From: Rapana venosa
Taxonomy: Eukaryota; Mollusca; Gastropoda; Neogastropoda; Muricidae
Assembly (NCBI GenBank): GCA_028751875.1
Contig: CM054159.1
Coordinates: 10,108,764 to 10,172,763 of the forward strand
Direction of reading: 5' to 3'
Length of the DNA stretch: 64,000 nt
In this document: in pieces, positions 32,901-39,350 of the stretch
How the letters are laid out: the number at the start of each line of letters is the position of its first letter
Numbering within the stretch: the stretch's first letter is position 1
Position numbers and translations under genes: made by a program
Notes under the pieces: generated by a model
Told to the model about the DNA's origin: nothing
Seen by the model: only the letters and a program-made list of their open reading frames with translations
The model's database searches: none

Positions 32901-34586
32901 GGTCCTCAACCTTCCCAGTCCACGGACAGCCAGGTTTCTCAGCCCCTGTGGGGGCTCCCCTACCTGTTCTCTGCTCAAGACTGCACCCCCCCCGCCGCGC
33001 CCTCCAGCCTTGAGGCTTCCTCCTCCTCCTCCTCCTCCTCCTGGTGCGAGGCCGTGAGCAGAGCCACGGACGCCTCGTCGCCCTGGACCTTCTCCATCTC
33101 CCTGGACCTCTCCACGCTGGCCCCCAAAGTGCTGGAGGCCCTGAGAGCCGGGGGGGGGGACTACCGCGCTGTGTGGTTCAGGCGGGTCACCACTCTCTTT
33201 GAGTGGGCGCTGAGGGAGGTGTTCCTTTTCCAGGTGGAACTGGAGGACAAGGACAGTTGTGTGTTAGCCGAGCCGGGGGAGAGCCCTAAAGGAGGAGGAG
33301 GAGAGGAGGAGCGGATGTGTGTGGATGATGAGGAGGAGGATGATGATGATGAGTGTAAGCCGGAGTCATCCGCGCGCTGCTCTGAGAGTGGGACGTCTGT
33401 TGGGTCTCTGGGCGTCAAGGGCCCAGGTGTGGACCTCATGGGCTCCAAGCGTTGCAAGGTCCATGCCTCTGGTATGGAAATCAGGCGGTTCAGCCCCTCG
33501 CTGTTTGCGGAGGTCAGTGACTCCAAGTCTGGCGGAGCTCAGGAGGTCATGGTTGCAGAGAGTTCATGCGCAGAAGGTCCTGTGCTGAGTGAGGACACAC
33601 ATCCCGGTGATGAGAAACTGTCGGGGAAGGATTCAGAGCTGCCCTCGTCAGGGTCTGAGATCGCTGAAGGTGGAGGGATCACACAGTCACCCCACTCGGA
33701 ACACTCCTCCTCCATGCATTCTCCAAACCAAGCCTCTCCCATGTCTCCGAACGCCGGTGAAGAGAAGCATTCTTCTGCCAAAGGTGTCTGTGTCACCACT
33801 GCTCAGTGTTCACCACCAGAAACTCTGTGCTCCCAACGCCCACCATCAACCGAGGCTAGTCGTGCTCAAGAGGGCTGTGCTGTGGGAGAGGGGCTGCCCA
33901 CCTCAACGTGCTGTGATGTAGAGATGACAGCCGACTCCTTGGCTGCTCTCCCCGCTCTGAATCACGTGGATTCACCTGCAGCGCTTGGTAACAGAAAGGA
34001 CATATCCAACACTTGTTGTTCATTGGGGGAGGCAGCTTCAGGAAACTCCGTTCTGCCTTTGAGGGTGGAATTCAGCCCCGTGGGGGAGGGGAAAGTGTAT
34101 GTGAGTGCAGAAAATGAAACTGGTTCTTGTCCTTCAGAAGCCACAACAAGTACCGATTCATTGAAATCTGAAATCAAAGCAGCACAGAGATCATCAAAGA
34201 AACCCGCCGAAAGCGTGGGTGGTAAGCAATCCCAAGACAGTGAAAAATGCAGACCTATTCGGGTCTACTGTGAGGGCAGACACAAAGCCTGGTATGGGCG
34301 AAAGGCCACCCGTGCCAATCTGATTGCAGATGGTCACACTGATAGTCTTGAACTCGAAAAACTCATCTCCAAAAGCATTGCTGAGCGGGATGCGGAATCC
34401 ACGACTCCTCTGCTCAAATTCTACTGCACATTGTCACCTGTCGCCAAAGGAGAGCGACCTGAAGCTGAAATCTGTTTTGAGCCTGCCCAGTCTTTGCCCA
34501 AAGAGTTCTCGGTGTTTTCCACTTTCTTCAAGTCATACTTCACCAAACTAGTCTCCAAAAACCTCCTAGAGTCGGAAACAGTCTAA
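17015..34586 (+). CDS. TUT1: TUT1-like terminal uridylyltransferase / Star-PAP (multi-exon)
   Basis: Eleven coding exons join in phase: 17038-17089, 18930-19120, 24404-24643, 25192-25306, 25490-25617, 26533-26777, 28056-28282, 29656-29739, 30235-30377, 30844-30957 and 32868-34586, giving 1085 residues from the ATG at 17038. Order of parts: C2H2 finger (C8, C11, H24, H30), RRM (about 47-118), nucleotidyltransferase core with GSS at 207-209, DMD at 219-221 and the third Asp at 318, PAP-associated region (about 400-510), then a long acidic, serine-rich tail and a conserved C-terminal block. This order is that of TUT1, which in vertebrates extends U6 snRNA and polyadenylates some mRNAs in the nucleus. 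The spacer between the second and third Asp is much shorter than in human TUT1. Introns carry a hAT element, SINEs and a piggyBac-like element. Confidence 0.93.
17160..17300. repeat. Microsatellites in TUT1 intron
   Basis: Short gt array at 17163-17182, then poly-T (about 17264-17280) joined to poly-G (about 17281-17299). Confidence 0.9.
17621..17712 (-). repeat. SINE tail C (3' end fragment)
   Basis: An (aat)n array is followed by gtatggaatttatatagcgc, then tgaatcttgtaaagcaacaa and atcaaagcgctcag. This is the reverse complement of the 3' tail that ends the complete SINE at 26085-26470. Only the tail is present. Confidence 0.85.
17713..18929. other. TUT1 intron sequence without a recognised feature
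   Basis: AT-rich intron; only a short internal duplication (ttgttttctacagttaaaaagcat-like text at about 18070 and again at 18120) is visible. Confidence 0.5.
18930..19120 (+). CDS. TUT1: TUT1 exon: zinc-finger histidines and start of RRM
   Basis: The acceptor is ttttccag at 18929 and the donor cagaag|gtgtgg at 19120. The first codon is completed as E18. SMRDHVKGRRH supplies H24 and H30 of the finger (C-x2-C-x12-H-x5-H, the matrin/U1 type used for RNA). The RRM begins at about residue 47 with RNP2 LYCHGF and continues through DLRSYFQRFGPVTRIMVE. Ends in phase 0. Confidence 0.92.
20053..20172. repeat. (CT)n microsatellite in the hAT intron
   Basis: Nearly 120 bp of ct with a few tct or cccc interruptions, just inside the inferred transposase intron. 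Confidence 0.95.
20300..20425. repeat. (CT)n microsatellite, second array
   Basis: About 90 bp of ct then tttctttttttctgtcttt. Between and after the arrays the text 'gaatg(a/t)gaaaa...ttgactttgac' repeats three times (about 20258, 20482, 20637), so the block from 20240 to 20700 looks like a diverged tandem duplication. Confidence 0.85.
23528..23794 (+). repeat. SINE family B (tRNA/5S type), second copy
   Basis: Same order as the copy at 15088: gggatagctcagtggtcgga, then agttaagcagcgtcgagcg, cacttggatgggtgaccg, the gcagcgagggagaggagatg body and ccttataggttatgggactc. An 11-bp perfect direct repeat, tatatatgcag, flanks it (23517-23527 and 23795-23805). It inserted only 15 bp outside the 3' end of the hAT element, at the same TA-rich spot. 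Confidence 0.9.
23815..24125 (-). repeat. Diverged SINE family A relic
   Basis: Reads on the minus strand as a worn family A body. The plus-strand words gtgtgcatgtgttttgg, ttgtcatcccttcctac and tggcccactcttccaaa parallel gtgtgcgg...tttttacatcc, ttgtcatccgttcc and tgtcctaactcttccaaaa in the clearer minus-strand copy at 58020-58260. The tRNA-like head is not recognisable. Confidence 0.5.
24404..24643 (+). CDS. TUT1: TUT1 exon: RNP1 half of RRM and linker
   Basis: The acceptor is ttccgccag at 24403 and the donor gaaaat|gtgagc at 24643; the length is exactly 80 codons. GCYCIVQYDTEVPVQKAL is the RNP1 strand and second helix of the RRM, ending at HGCSLTVRPRKP. A charged linker rich in E, D and K follows. 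The RRM is therefore split by the intron that holds the hAT element. Confidence 0.92.
24661..25035. repeat. G-rich minisatellite in TUT1 intron
   Basis: A (ggt/gtg)n-rich array with two long G runs (about 24712-24737 and 24915-24928). A unit of about 100 bp with gggagctgggtgtgtgtgg, gagggtgggtgggttgg and ggttgtgtgggtgtg recurs three to four times. The sense strand could form G-quadruplexes. Open frames on both strands are by-products. Confidence 0.9.
25139..25186. repeat. (GT)n array touching a TUT1 splice acceptor
   Basis: gt repeats with a gcgcgcgtgcg interruption run to within five bases of the acceptor ttaacag at 25191. Confidence 0.95.
25192..25306 (+). CDS. TUT1: TUT1 exon: helix before the catalytic core
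   Basis: The acceptor is gtgttaacag and the donor ccca|gtaagt at 25306. It encodes VLAQMEMLYETMRLSDADLE and RRKSVCDYLYSVLNPFFP, matching the segment before the catalytic loop in TUT1. Ends in phase 1; the split codon becomes T200. Confidence 0.9.
25490..25617 (+). CDS. TUT1: TUT1 exon: catalytic GSS and DMD motifs
   Basis: The acceptor is ttgtttcag at 25489 and the donor cacaag|gtttgt at 25617. CSIHQFGSSVNGFGLKGC is followed by DMDIFLDLHDTD. These are the helical turn that holds the nucleotide phosphates and the first two metal-binding aspartates (D219, D221) of the DNA polymerase beta-like superfamily. Ends in phase 0. Confidence 0.95.
26085..26470 (+). repeat. Complete tRNA-SINE: family A head and body with tail C
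   Basis: The head has box A-like ggatggttaagatgtttgcc and box B-like gggttcaattccc. The body has tctttcggatgagactataa, cagaacatcttgtgcacacg, gagtaggccattgtgtgccg and tgggaacagatgac. Then, instead of the family A tail, it ends in gagcgctttgatttgttgc, agattcagcgctatataaat and (att)n. It is therefore a hybrid of the two tail types. It ends about 60 bp upstream of a TUT1 exon. Confidence 0.9.
26533..26777 (+). CDS. TUT1: TUT1 exon: third catalytic aspartate
   Basis: In-frame acceptor gcgacag at 26532, preceded by an unusually G-rich tract (tttttggggggg), so it looks weak. Donor aacag|gtcagg at 26777. It encodes LKPVNLPYIREIQSLK, VLFVPSVRCPIVRFIHSP and GIKCDLSINN, with D318 as the third catalytic aspartate. 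Ends in phase 2. Confidence 0.9.
26798..26875 (+). repeat. SINE tail C fragment
   Basis: ccagcgctttgatctgttgc, ccagattcagcgctatataa and attccatac with (att)n. The fragment starts about 20 bp after a TUT1 donor site. Confidence 0.85.
27084..27108. repeat. Poly-T/poly-G tract
   Basis: About 12 T then about 19 G, followed by a 25-bp tandem duplication of aggatcaatcttgtgttggg at about 27114-27160. Confidence 0.9.
27662..28048. repeat. AAC/CCAA-rich array and C-rich tract
   Basis: From 27662 to about 27890, aaacaaac and ccaaaccaaacc variants dominate; from 27918 to 28048 the sequence is almost entirely C and A with long C runs. The C-rich part runs up to the splice acceptor at 28055 and appears to serve as its pyrimidine tract. 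Confidence 0.9.
28056..28282 (+). CDS. TUT1: TUT1 exon: end of catalytic domain, PAP central region
   Basis: The acceptor is actcgcag at 28055 and the donor ggccg|gtgagt at 28282. LALRNTQLLRMCAVERRVR, LLVFAVRYWGRW and NYCLSLLVLFFLANTQPPVL match the poly(A)-polymerase-like central helices (compare human LVYTLRCWAQ and LSNYALTLLVIYFLQ). Ends in phase 1. Confidence 0.95.
28320..29025. repeat. Worn SINE family E pieces in TUT1 intron
   Basis: Two separated patches resemble family E: ggcagatttttgtgcgtgac with atttgggctgctt at about 28328-28362, and gtttattgtctcatctaaaa with gactagcatacagaccatct at about 28947-28988. At about 28710-28735 the text gtccaatttttatttccaga resembles the minisatellite unit at 53.9 kb. 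Between them are ctt repeats and ordinary sequence. Confidence 0.4.
29118..29175. repeat. (GT)n microsatellite
   Basis: gt array interrupted once by ttgt; a second shorter array lies at 29486-29513. Confidence 0.9.
29656..29739 (+). CDS. TUT1: TUT1 small exon
   Basis: The acceptor is ttccccag at 29655 and the donor ctgcag|gttttt at 29739. CVIEDWDCSLPESVQPSVN matches the human TUT1 'VDGWDCSFPRD' region in the PAP-associated domain. Enters in phase 1 and leaves in phase 1. Confidence 0.9.
29855..29936. repeat. (CT)n microsatellite
   Basis: About 80 bp of ct with tt and cccc interruptions. Confidence 0.95.
29960..30140 (+). repeat. SINE family A 3' part
   Basis: cttgcgcacatgttaaaacc, tgtttcactttttgaaagag, accgcatacacacagggact, ggattt and gagtgcttattccattatcc with aaataaaagaataaaa. 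The 5' half, including the head, is absent. Confidence 0.85.
30235..30377 (+). CDS. TUT1: TUT1 exon: PAP-associated region
   Basis: The acceptor is catgtttcag at 30234 and the donor ttcaag|gtgatt at 30377. DKLLHEFFQFYDQVSLS starts the PAP/25A-associated fold (human LLAQFFSCVSCWD). Ends in phase 0 at DFK. Confidence 0.92.
30378..30843. other. TUT1 intron without a recognised feature
   Basis: No repeat family or coding region could be assigned. Confidence 0.5.
30844..30957 (+). CDS. TUT1: TUT1 exon: LQDPF-like nuclease-fold end
   Basis: The acceptor is tttttgcag at 30843 and the donor gccaag|gtcagt at 30957; the length is exactly 38 codons. VQDPFVLQHNIAQNIN matches human LQDPFDLSHNVAANV, the hallmark end of the PAP-associated domain in this family. 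Confidence 0.95.
31455..31690 (+). repeat. SINE family F, 5' part (split by a DNA transposon)
   Basis: A tRNA-like head (box B gcgggttcgatccccgctcg at about 31525-31544) is followed by gtgtccttgggaaagacact, ttcctcactccacccaggtg and gcgtcctgtcacagg, a body often seen in invertebrate tRNA-SINEs. The copy continues at 32768 with cgctacagaaaccgggataa after the inserted element. Removing the insertion and one TTAA restores a continuous SINE. Confidence 0.85.
31695..32763 (+). mobile_element. piggyBac-like non-autonomous element
   Basis: The 1069-bp element is bounded by TTAA on both sides (31691-31694 and 32764-32767), the target site duplicated by piggyBac transposases. The ends are inverted repeats: ccctttgctgggcatagc at the left and ccctttgctgggcacagc read inward from the right, 17 of 18 matching. 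Inside, an ATG at about 31946 opens MDAIFESDMYDRFYGFHA with later DVYPGSNIDVSDLSSV after one stop, which looks like the acidic N-terminus of a piggyBac transposase. The catalytic part is missing, so the element would depend on an enzyme in trans. Confidence 0.85.
32768..32820 (+). repeat. SINE family F, 3' part
   Basis: cgctacagaaaccgggataa, gctccggctctatgggcctt and ctggctcg form the conserved 3' end of this SINE type. It abuts the piggyBac-like element and lies about 50 bp before the last TUT1 exon. Confidence 0.8.
32868..34586 (+). CDS. TUT1: TUT1 last exon: disordered tail and C-terminal block
   Basis: The acceptor is tttttccacag at 32867; one exon of 572 codons ends at taa 34584-34586. 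It starts TSKWSAAEGSGG. A short folded-looking stretch, TFSISLDLSTLAPKVLEAL to FRRVTTLFEWALREVFLFQ (about residues 590-650 of the protein), matches the C-terminal region of TUT1. An acidic patch (DDEEEDDDDE) and a long serine-, proline- and glutamate-rich tract follow. The final block, about the last 120 residues, includes CRPIRVYCEGRHKAWYGR and EFSVFSTFFKSYFTKLVSK. The disordered insert is much longer than in human TUT1 (comparison from memory). Confidence 0.93.
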   Translation, partial: TSKWSAAEGSGGPQPSQSTDSQVSQPLWGLPYLFSAQDCTPPAAPSSLEASSSSSSSSWCEAVSRATDASSPWTFSISLDLSTLAPKVLEALRAGGGDYRAVWFRRVTTLFEWALREVFLFQVELEDKDSCVLAEPGESPKGGGGEEERMCVDDEEEDDDDECKPESSARCSESGTSVGSLGVKGPGVDLMGSKRCKVHASGMEIRRFSPSLFAEVSDSKSGGAQEVMVAESSCAEGPVLSEDTHPGDEKLSGKDSELPSSGSEIAEGGGITQSPHSEHSSSMHSPNQASPMSPNAGEEKHSSAKGVCVTTAQCSPPETLCSQRPPSTEASRAQEGCAVGEGLPTSTCCDVEMTADSLAALPALNHVDSPAALGNRKDISNTCCSLGEAASGNSVLPLRVEFSPVGEGKVYVSAENETGSCPSEATTSTDSLKSEIKAAQRSSKKPAESVGGKQSQDSEKCRPIRVYCEGRHKAWYGRKATRANLIADGHTDSLELEKLISKSIAERDAESTTPLLKFYCTLSPVAKGERPEAEICFEPAQSLPKEFSVFSTFFKSYFTKLVSKNLLESETV

Positions 34587-35195
34587 GCGCAGCAAAAAAT
34601 AGATGGTACCCATGTTTTCCTTTCCCTGATCTCATTGTTGGAAAGATGACATTCTCCAGATCTTTCAGAAATATATTTCAGTATATTTTACATCCTTAGG
34701 CCTCTAAGAAGATTTTACCGTTGATATCTGAAAACTGTAAAGATTGTACTTATATGACAGTTTTGTATTTGTGTACATGTAAGCATAGTGTGGTTCCCTT
34801 CATGTACCTGTGTCTTTGTAGTTCAAACATGGGCTTCTTGATGTGTGCACACAAGTGCATACATGTACGACTTTTGCCAAAAAAAATATGAATTTGAAAA
34901 ATCTTATTAAGAACAAATGAGAAGCAAATTATTCCATTAATTTTCTTACCCTAAATGGTTGTCGCCTTGTATACCTAAGCCTCTCCAAATTAAGAGGACA
35001 CTGATGACTGGGAAAAGTGATGGAAAAAGTGCCATAAATTACAACACATTGAATTTAATGCAGGTGTTTTAATCTGGTTTATAGCTGTTCTTGTACGTGT
35101 GAAAGTGTGTAGATAGTGTCAAATTGATGTACAACTCTCTGATCCTGAGTATCTCCTATTATTGTCACTGTATCTGTGTGTGTGTGTCTGTCTCT
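34587..35195 (+). other. TUT1: TUT1 3' untranslated region / downstream sequence
   Basis: AT-rich sequence directly after the stop. No perfect aataaa signal is present before the LINE at about 35230; near matches exist, so the cleavage site cannot be placed. Confidence 0.4.
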
Positions 35196-35225
35196 CTCTC
35201 TCTCTCTCTCTTTCTTTCTCTCACT
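35190..35225. repeat. (CT)n microsatellite
   Basis: Short ct array just upstream of the LINE fragment. Confidence 0.9.
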
Positions 35226-35229
35226 CTCA

Positions 35230-36650
35230 ATCACTCAGTATTTCTAAAGAAGAAATCTTATTTGCACTTGGGGAAACTGAAAAATAATAAAGCGGCAGGT
35301 CCTGATCAAATCATTGGAGAATTACTTTAAAATGGTAGTGATAATATTGTGCCTTTCTCTTTAAAATTAACCAAATTTTTGAGGATGGCGTCTTTCCAGA
35401 CAATTGGACAGAATCTATCATACTGACATTGTATAAAAAGGGTGATGTTGATAAACCTAGTCATTATAGAGGAATTTCATTGACTAACATGAGTAACAAG
35501 CTGTACTCTACGATTATAAATAGAAGATTACAGGAACGGGTTACGGCAAATAATACTACTGGTGAGCATCGAGCAAGTTTTAAGAAGGGATGTTCCACAA
35601 TAGACCTTATGATTACCCTCCTTGCATTCATTCAGAAGCAGTTTACTTATAATCGGAAATTATATATATATAGCATTCATTGATTTTGAAAAGACTTTTG
35701 ACTCATCAGCAGGAATTTATTAGGGCCCATTCTCATAAAAGAAAATGATGTGAAAGGTAAACTACTACAATTTTTAAAAGCAATGTATCAGAATGTGAAG
35801 TACAGGATTCGATGTGGTGCAAGATTAACAGACTTACTTAATTGTGCAACTGGGGTTAAAGAGGGTGACATATGCAGCCCTTTATTGTTTTCTGTTTTTA
35901 TCAATGAACTTGCTATGGAAGTTAATAGAAATGGCAGACATGGTGCAACTTTTCCTCATGATCCCACAGAATTGTTTATGCTCCTGCTTGCCGATGATAT
36001 TATTCTGTTATCTGAAACAGTGGTAGGTTTACAAAAGCAGTTGAACAATTTGTCCAGTGCTGCAGTTTCACTTGGTCTCAAAGTAAATTTGAGCAAAAGT
36101 AATATCATAGTCTTTAGAAAGGGAGGTTTCCTAGCTGCTCATGAAAAATGGATGTACAATGGTAATGTGCCTGTGGTTAACATATATATTGTATTGTATT
36201 GTATGTTTGTCTGTCGTGTCCGACGATGACCTCCAAAACAGCAGAGGAGGCAGCTGCTGTTTTGGAAACTGGGCAGAAATTTAGGAACGTGTTTTTCCAC
36301 TAAGCTTAGCTTGACCACTTCATGTAAAGATCTTGCAAGCAGAGGGAAAAACAGTTTTTTATATGTATTGAAAAAGCAACAGTTTTTAAATAACAACTCT
36401 ATTTATTTGTTTATTAAGATACTTAATGCACAAATACAACACATAGTCTTATAATATACGGTTCTGAGATCTGGGAATTGGATGCAGCAACAGCACAATT
36501 TGAGTCAGTATATATGTTTGCTTTGAAGCAATTTTTAGGGGTAGATAGGTGAACACCAAAAATGATTTTGTCTACAGTGGAAAACAAATAGATATCCTCT
36601 TACAATTAGCTTTGCTGTAAGATGTATTAGATATATATGTTTGTGTCATC
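35230..36650 (+). pseudogene. Non-LTR retrotransposon reverse transcriptase, frameshifted and interrupted
   Basis: Fragments of one reverse transcriptase run in order but in shifting frames: NNKAAGPDQIIGELL, YKKGDVDKPSHYRGISLT, INRRLQERV and FKKGCSTIDLMITLLAF; then FIDFEKTFDS after a frame change; then MKGKLLQFLKAMYQNVKYRI, GVKEGDICSPLLFSVFINEL and the catalytic LLLADDIILLSE. The frame breaks at about 36180, where 230 bp of another repeat lies, and resumes at about 36411 with YGSEIWELDAATAQFES and ALKQFLGVDR. It is 5'-truncated and dead. The clade (CR1/RTE/Nimb-like) is not resolved. Confidence 0.88.
36181..36410 (-). repeat. Repeat G inserted in the LINE
   Basis: Starts with a ttgtattgtattgta array and continues gtcgtgtccgacgatgacct, ccaaaacagcagaggaggca and gctgctgttttggaaactgg. 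The same text occurs in opposite orientation at 56520-56635, next to an (acat)n array. It interrupts the LINE reading frame, so it arrived later or was exchanged in. Confidence 0.7.
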
Positions 36651-36865
36651 TGTCATAGGTGACACAAACATACCCAGCATACATCCTATGACCTGGAGGA
36701 GGATGGGTTGCACCAGGTTCAACCTGCTCCTGGAAAACTAAGGCACAGTGCAGTGCCCCACCAAATAACTGACTTCTCAAGCGGTTTAGGAAGAAGTCAT
36801 GACAAATCAGTCAGTACAGATCTGCCTAACACTGTCAAATGAATTCTATGATCAATCTCGCTGTA
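36651..36865. other. Unassigned sequence between LINE and SINE tail
   Basis: No family recognised. Confidence 0.4.
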
Positions 36866-36928
36866 TGCTTTACAAGATTCAGCACTATATAAATTCCATA
36901 CATTATTATTATTATTATTATTATTATA
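36866..36928 (+). repeat. SINE tail C fragment
   Basis: tgctttacaagattcagcac, tatataaattccatacatta and (tta)n. Confidence 0.85.
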
Positions 36929-36984
36929 CACTACATTAGGTAAATTCCATAGTTTTCTCAACTGTTGGGGCGCCATGAATGACT

Positions 36985-37330
36985 TGGTATCCAGCCCTCT
37001 CCACCTTTCTGTCTTCCGCTTCTCACAGCGCTTTGCTCATCCTCATGCTTGTCCAGTCTGAGATGTTGTCCTCCTGTTTCCTTCTGTTTTCTTCTCATTC
37101 TCCCTCATTGCACAGTGCCTTGCAGGACTGTCCTAGCAATACCATTTCAGTTTTTTTGTCTCATCACCATGGTCAAGAGGTCTTCACAGGGCCAGATAAC
37201 TTGCCAGATTCTGTTCAGACTCACTTCTGTATTGGTAATAGTTATTCGTGATCTTTGTCGGAAGTGCTGAGGAGTTTGTGATCAAGCATCTGGTTTAAAG
37301 ATAATTTATTCAAGAAAGTTTCACGAAAAT
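36985..37330 (-). pseudogene. Degenerate LINE ORF2 3' relic
   Basis: On the minus strand, across stops, the order VLLGQSCKALCNEGE, ENRRKQEDNISDWTSM and EAEDRKVERA follows the common LINE C-terminal pattern 'V-QG-V-G-RRRGRQ-K-W-DNI-EWT...A-DR--WR'. Several stops and changed residues show that it is old. Confidence 0.5.
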
Positions 37331-38173
37331 ACATGCTGACCTTGACAGGACAACAAGTAAACTTAACGATAGTCCTGTCATATTCACATACATGCATAAG
37401 CTGTGACTGATTGACACATTGCAACAGATGACATACATACTAACAGTTGCGAATGAATTTAAAGAGTTTAGCAAATTCAATGAAAACAGTCGTTTCAGTG
37501 GGATATGTGACATACCAACGAGTTGTATGTTTGAGGTTGTTCAAAAAGGTGTCTACAAAAATAAAAGAATTTGCAAAAATAGATTAGAAAAGTCATCAAA
37601 CCGCGATAATAATGATAATAGTAATTTAATGATAATATATATATCACTGATGATCATGATTATGATGATGATAGCTATGACAAGGAGAAGAATGAAGTGA
37701 AAATGAGGTGGAGGGGGGGGAGGGTAGATAAAAAAAAAAAAGCGAGCAGAGAGAGAGAGAAGGCTGTATGGGGTGTTAACACATCAGTGTACTGCCCATC
37801 ATGTAACTCAAACCGCTTATGGACTGACACTCGCTGACTTTAACATAGATTAAAAAAATTACTAATGGGATATCCCCTACTACCTAGAGCAAATAAAAAT
37901 ACTCGCAGAAGACAAGTGAAATGGAGAGTACAAGACAAAGAAATGCGAGTCCATTCAGCTATTGTTTAAACGATTTGTTTGTAGAATGAATCTAAATCTG
38001 TTTAAAAAATATGAGCGTAAGTGTTGATGCTTATGGCTTTACTACCAGACAGTAGGTTGTGCATACTGATTAGTTCTTGTGGAGGGTGAGAAATAGTTTT
38101 TATTCGCTGTGTTCTGTACTCAGGACGGTGAAGAAATAATGTTCTGTTTCTTGAGGGTAAGTACAGGCACATG

Positions 38174-38229
<56 letters not shown>

Positions 38230-39090
38230 ATTCTCTCTCTTTCTCTCTATCTCTTGTTTTAACTGTCAGGTAGAAATCAGGCATTAGTGCCTGTCAGTTC
38301 TGTCCCTTGGCTTTCGAATTACCGGTGATTGATGAATATTTTCAGAATTATGTTTTGCAAGTATGAAAAAAGAAAAAGTATTCTATTTCCTTTTATCTGA
38401 ACACATTGCCATATTACACATAATCTTTGGTCCTTTGTAAGCTTTGTAAGCATTTTATTGAAAAATTCAAAACCTGTTTAGAGTTTAAAATGTAATACAA
38501 GCAAGTGCATGTGCAATTTAAAGATAGTAATGTTAACTTCCTAATGTTGCATATTGAAACAGGTTGTGTTTTTTTTAAAGAATTTAATGGAAGCTTGTAA
38601 ATCAAACCTGAAATATTACCTTTGAATAAAGAACATTGTGTACTTTTAGAGAGATGGGTTTTTTTTGTAGCTGTTTCAGGAATGAAAATATGCTGTCTTT
38701 GTGTGACACTATTTTGGCTCTCTTTTGCTAAGTTGTTTGGCTTTTATGTCTGCATGGTTTTGTGTGTGTGTGTGTGTGGAGGGGGGTAGTAGTTTTAACT
38801 CTTTCAAGTCAAAAGAGATTATCACCAACATATCTTTTTTTTTAACAAATATTAAAAGAATCTTATTTTGTATGTTATATATGCACGCTTGCAAGTATTC
38901 ATTTTGTATGTATCTGATGTAATGTGTTGTGTGTGTGTGTGCGCACGCATGCGCATACAGCCAAGCTTATGGCGCACGAAGATCATGAATAAAAATAATT
39001 TGATCAGCTTCAAATATGGCCTTTATGCAAGTGACCGCTAACACATTATCTATGTTATACTATCCACAAATCTTCGAAATTATCCTGCGT
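37331..39090. other. Intergenic stretch with simple repeats
   Basis: Contains short gat/ata repeats at about 37600-37680, a ga-rich patch at about 37705-37765, a (CT)n array at about 38179-38250 and a (GT)n array at 38760-38778. A tgaataaagaac polyadenylation-like signal lies at 38622, but no transcript is evident. Confidence 0.45.
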
Positions 39091-39094
39091 ATGT

Positions 39095-39350
39095 TCTGGA
39101 TTCAATTCCCAGCCTTGCCTTTCCTTCCCAGTTTGACAAGAAAATCAAACTGAATATAATAATAATAATGTATGGAATTTATATAGCGCTGAATCTTGTA
39201 AAGCAACAAATCAAAGTCCTTCGGATGAGACTATAAGTCAAGTCCATCTTGCACACATGTGAAAGCCTGTTCCGCTTTTTGGAAGAGTAGGCTGTTTCAT
39301 GCCAATAGGAACAGATGACAGCGTTTTAAAAATGCATGCACACAAGTGTT
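39095..39350 (+). repeat. SINE family A interrupted by an inverted SINE tail C
   Basis: The outer copy runs gttctggattcaattcccag, ccttcccagtttgacaagaa, is broken at about 39157, and resumes at about 39213 with gtccttcggatgagactata, cttgcacacatgtgaaag, gttccgctttttggaagagt and aggaacagatgac. The inserted piece, 39157-39212, is a minus-strand tail C (aat array, tatggaatttatatagcgct, gaatcttgtaaagcaacaaa). Confidence 0.8.

Noticed and set aside
33161..33921. Overlapping frames on both strands within the TUT1 last exon
   Set aside because: They are shadows of the 572-codon coding exon, whose frame continues from conserved exons and ends in a conserved block.
35230..36650. Retrovirus or LTR element
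   Set aside because: The reverse transcriptase motifs (AAGPD, GISL, ADD in LLLADDI) and the lack of integrase, protease or LTRs point to a non-LTR retrotransposon.
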